Source of the DNA: Ulota crispa
Taxonomy: Eukaryota > Streptophyta > Bryopsida > Orthotrichales > Orthotrichaceae
Reading direction: 5' to 3'
DNA: 64,000 bases
Assembly (NCBI GenBank): GCA_963920765.1
Contig: OY987250.1
Location: 18,034,409-18,098,408 of the forward strand
The position numbers and the translations under genes were made by a program. Below are positions 60,803-64,000 of the stretch, piece after piece (position 1 is the stretch's first letter; each line of letters starts with the position of its first letter). Below the pieces are notes generated by a model. That model saw only the letters and a program-made list of their open reading frames with translations, had not been told where the DNA came from and made no database searches.

Positions 60803-61707
60803 TCATTTCTTCTCATCGTCTTCATTCTCACTGGCCACTTCCGGGGCATCCTCCATCTCCTCCTGAGCGCTCTTATCACCGGCTTCCTCCAACATCTGCA
60901 ACGACTCTGGGTTCCGAATCAACTCCTTCCCTGCACCCAAATTCGTCTCAGTATTTACCAAGCACCGGCACAAAGATAGCTTTCTATACATGGCAGAGTG
61001 TCAAATTTTAAAAGAATACGGAGTTGTGAAGAGATACTTGGAATATTCATTTACTATGTATAAATGAGAGGTGGTAGATTACGTCATTCTATTCAAAAAC
61101 CAGGTCACAGGCATTTGGGTAAGTTATGTTTACAGCTCTTGCTAATTGAAGACAAGCCAAGTCAGGTTCGGAACGGTTCAGCATGTTCTACTTAACCTTT
61201 TGTACACCGTGCCCTTCTAATCAGGATGTAGCATGAGCTCTAAACAATAAAATAGAGTCAAAGTTTAATGCTGAGGTTCCAGGGCCACATGAAAACACGG
61301 TTTCTCGTACTGGAGGACTAGCATTTTAGAACGTATGAAATGCAAGGGTATCCTATCCAAAGTTCAGGATTCTAGAGAATTTAAAGCAATCAAAAGATTT
61401 GAACACACATTCGCATGCATGCACATATCGGAAGACGCCTATACAAACTGCAACTGTGCATATCTAGAATGGGTTTTACGTACTAGACAGGGGGGAATGC
61501 GAAGAGGAGAAGGGCTAAAACGAAGGGGCTTTATCGCTTGCCTTTGTCACTCTTGATGCGGTACTTGGGCTCTTCAGGAGTGGCCTTGAAATTCTTCCCA
61601 TACAGCTTGGTGTTTTTAGTCACCTTCTCCACAATATGGCCCGTGCCCTTCCCCACGCCGTAGTTCCACGACACTTTATCCCCTGCGTTGAATTCTGGCT
61701 TCGCCAT
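60803..61707 (-). CDS. Small Tudor-type protein (DUF2945 / hypervirulence-associated TUDOR domain)
   Basis: Exon 1 is 61707-61542 and exon 2 is 60930-60803, 97 residues in all. The start is MAKPEFNAGDKVSWNYGVGK. Exon 1 gives the domain (GDKVSWNYGVGKGTGHIVEK, YGKNFKATPEEPKYRIKSDK). Reading straight on would stop after KGKR. The known family pattern continues SDK-x-GKE-xx-KPE, and exon 2 supplies GKELIRNPESLQMLEEAG in the right phase. The junction is AAAG|GCAAGC to GTGCAG|GG, so a GC-AG intron is the best model. The tail is acidic (EEMEDAPEVASENEDDEKK). Such proteins are small and widespread in bacteria, fungi and plants; molecular role is unknown, possibly binding of a peptide or nucleic acid by the SH3-like barrel. 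Unspliced transcripts would yield a 58-residue form. Confidence 0.75.
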
Positions 61708-63338
61708 CGCCCCTCCAACTGGTCTGCCCCCGGACAACGCAGTGATACCCAATGTCAACAAAAACCCACAAGCAACCAAGCCACAGAAACCATACCGACA
61801 GTTTAGGAGAAAACCTAAAAACCTGCACTTAAACCCGTACTGAGTGGGCAAATCAAAAAGCATAGCATACATTGCTATGCGAGAACCTCAGAAGTGAGCT
61901 TTACCTTGAGAGATTACCGGCTTTCACAACCCCAAACGCAGACCACTCCTAAAACGACGGCGTTTGGGCTGATGTGCTCAAAAAACGTGGATAAGAATGG
62001 CAAACTCGAGGTGATCAAAGCTTAAACACAAGGTTTAGAACATGAAACCCTTCCTAACAAGCTAGTGACAGCGAGGTGAGCAAGGTTTTGGGTCCTCCGA
62101 GGTGCGAGAGAGAGACAGAGGAAGGGGGGAAACGTAGACGATGAAGCAGAGGCTGACACGCGTACTCTGCCACTTGGCCGAAATCTGGTGTCACATTCCG
62201 AGCGTATCCAGCGTATGACACATCGAAAGGATGAGGAATGGATATCGATCAGTGGACGAACGTGGACGGACGACGATGAGAATTGAGTCCGTGCTTTTGG
62301 AAACCGTGCAACTGACCTCAGCATGAGGATCACGTGTGTTCATCCGTTGCTCCTCAAGTGCAGTAAGCTTACAAGGGCCAACTTCCAGACTGGTTGGCCG
62401 GCTGGGCCACCGTTAAGCTTATGAGCGTTTTCAGACTTCGGAAAAAAGTCAGGTCCCCGTGCGAAAGAAGTTACTTGGCGAAACACCATTTCAGATTTAT
62501 TTCTAATTCTGAAGTTTTCTAGAACACTTCCATGCATGCATGGTTCTGGAACTCGGTGGTCGTTTACTCGCTTTTTCTGATTCCGGACAAGCAGGGAAGA
62601 TTTCTTATAGATGGTGATGGTGATGGCGATCCAGCTGGGGTTGCTCAAGACTGGCGTCGTTTGAGCGTCCGAGAATGGCTAGCAAGAGACCACATTGCAT
62701 GGGCGAGGGGAACCCGACGAGCTGCAGGCGATGGCTTGGCTGCCTTCGAGCTGCAAATGCCATTACATCTAGCTAGGCTTTGAAAGGATTGAGGGAGGAC
62801 CTCCAGTTCTGTCTGTGCTCCGGAATCGAATTACCTTGGTAGGATCTCGACGTGAATGCTGAGGTATAACTGATCCTACATTTTCTTTCAATTCTCTTAG
62901 ATCTAAGGAAACTTTTTTGAAATGCTGGAGGTGCATCTAGGCATGCTGATTTTGGAGTGGAATTTTGTCGCTGCAACATCGTTCGACACGCACAGGGTTA
63001 ATCTGGGGTTTTGCTTCGGCAGGCAGCGCTGGGGATTATTTCAATGGTGATATAAGATTTGACCACCTCTGAGTTGCAAGTTTCTCAATATTTTCAATGG
63101 AAGTGTTTGTTTTCAAAGCATGATACCTCGTGTCCTCCGGAGGTCAAGCATTGAAGAATTGTGTTATTAGGACTGATGCTTTGTTTCTGTTAGCAGGCAT
63201 CCCTAAACGTCTGAAAATGCCTTGGCTACAAGCACAATGCAAGGTATTTTTCTTGTGTTTGGAATGGATCCACACCTTTGCTACATTTAAAATCAACAAA
63301 GAAGTTGAAATATAGATCAATGCAACTCTAGTGAGTTA
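61708..63338. other. Upstream region of the Tudor-type gene and spacer
   Basis: GC-rich to about 62800 with overlapping frames on both strands (62022-62333, 62340-62648, 62532-62783) that I do not recognise. Probably promoter and leader sequence, perhaps shared with an unseen neighbour. Confidence 0.35.
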
Positions 63339-63922
63339 CTCCCTCTGTCTCAATATAAAGCTCCAAATTAGGCATAGCTTTTGTCCCACTAAAAAGTTTC
63401 CTTTTGCTAATTTCAATTCTTGAGAAAGCGTTTGTCATGTGATCATGTCCAATGATCTCATGGGGGTAAGTTAAGCAATTATAGAGCATTCCTCTCCTAA
63501 CAAGCTTGGCCTTGCCCATATGAGGTACCATTGTTGCTACTAATCTTTAAACCATCAATAATGATGAGCTAGCAACATGTACAAATATGATACTTTTTGC
63601 ATGGAATTTGGGTGCCCAAATGGCAACATCAAAGCAGGAGATTTTGCACAAACTTGGTAGATGGTATATTGATTCTAGAATGCATGTGTCATTATTTCAA
63701 AAGCTAAAATAATGAGGAGCTGGTAGCCTCAACAAATTATGCACAAATTTGATACTTTTGGCATGGAGTTTGGGTGTCTAAATGACAACATACAAACTTG
63801 AAATTTTAGACATATTTGATAGGTGGTATATTGATTCTAGAATGCATTTGGCATAATGACTAAAAATATAGCTAATTCCTCGTTGAGAAGTTTTTTGGAG
63901 CTTTATAATGGGATAGAGGGAG
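63339..63922. mobile_element. Stowaway-like (Tc1/mariner) non-autonomous element
   Basis: Left CTCCCTCTGTCTCAATATAA and right TTATAATGGGATAGAGGGAG match the Stowaway terminus (CTCCCTCCGT). TA dinucleotides flank it (63337-63338, 63923-63924). 584 bp, larger than typical because of an internal two-unit tandem repeat. Confidence 0.8.
63579..63860. repeat. Tandem repeat, 162-bp period, about 1.7 units
   Basis: ACAAATATGATACTTTTTGC at 63581 recurs as ACAAATTTGATACTTTTGGC at 63743. Both continue to TATATTGATTCTAGAATGCA. Lies inside the Stowaway-like element. Confidence 0.75.
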
Positions 63923-64000
63923 TATTTAAGATCTTTGTTGGTAATAAATGTGAATTACTCAAATATGCATCTAATAGGTTCATGCAATATCACGAATTTT

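Noticed and set aside
61531-61707. A complete 58-residue Tudor-type protein without intron
   Set aside because: It ends in the middle of the conserved SDK-GKE stretch, and the rest is found in phase at 60930 after a GC-AG intron. Kept only as a possible retained-intron form.

Overview
The window is nuclear DNA of a plant, almost certainly a land plant. Host genes have GT-AG introns and plant-type products: a PDIL1-5/1-6-like protein disulfide isomerase-like protein, an HMA-domain metal-binding protein, a plant-conserved protein starting MAAAEARA, a two-hotdog acyl-CoA thioesterase and a small Tudor-type (DUF2945) protein. Telo-box leaders, Stowaway- and Harbinger-type MITEs and a Ty3/gypsy element with a chromodomain fit this. 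I cannot name the species. Low gene density and AT-rich repeat-filled spacers fit a medium to large genome, possibly of a seedless plant, but that is only an impression.

Layout: 0.4-3.0 kb, 5' part of the PDI-like gene (minus strand, running off the left edge). 3.5-20.1 kb, transposon-rich spacer: TTAA-bounded elements, a decayed hAT transposase gene, CACTA-like and Harbinger-like MITEs. 20.6-22.4 kb, single-exon HMA protein gene (minus). 22.5-28.2 kb, spacer with one TTAA element and a possible unrecognised multi-exon minus-strand gene. 28.4-34.5 kb, a broken gypsy element with both LTRs and a 5-bp target duplication, sitting inside an older GGG-terminated TIR element; it contains a 200-N assembly gap. 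34.5-41.1 kb, spacer with chained and nested TTAA elements. 43.2-45.6 kb, three-exon gene for a C-terminally anchored protein of unknown function (plus). 48.0-50.8 kb, six-exon thioesterase gene (minus) with a MITE in an intron. 51.8-59.7 kb, a rearranged transposon cluster with an apparent inversion between two TTAA elements. 60.8-61.7 kb, two-exon Tudor-type gene that seems to use a GC-AG intron (minus). 63.3-63.9 kb, Stowaway-like element.

The most unusual content is a group of about a dozen non-autonomous elements bounded by TTAA whose ends read TTAACCC(C/T)TAAA followed by a variable 6-9 bases. Nearly all carry, 10-22 bp inside one end, a short palindrome. The palindrome sequence differs from copy to copy while the hairpin geometry is kept, and the variable part of the terminal repeat often agrees between the two ends of one copy while differing from other copies. 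TTAA targets are used by piggyBac, Kolobok and Sola3 elements, which to my knowledge are uncommon in land plants. No transposase for them is visible here. The host genes look functionally unrelated to one another; no cluster or pathway is apparent.
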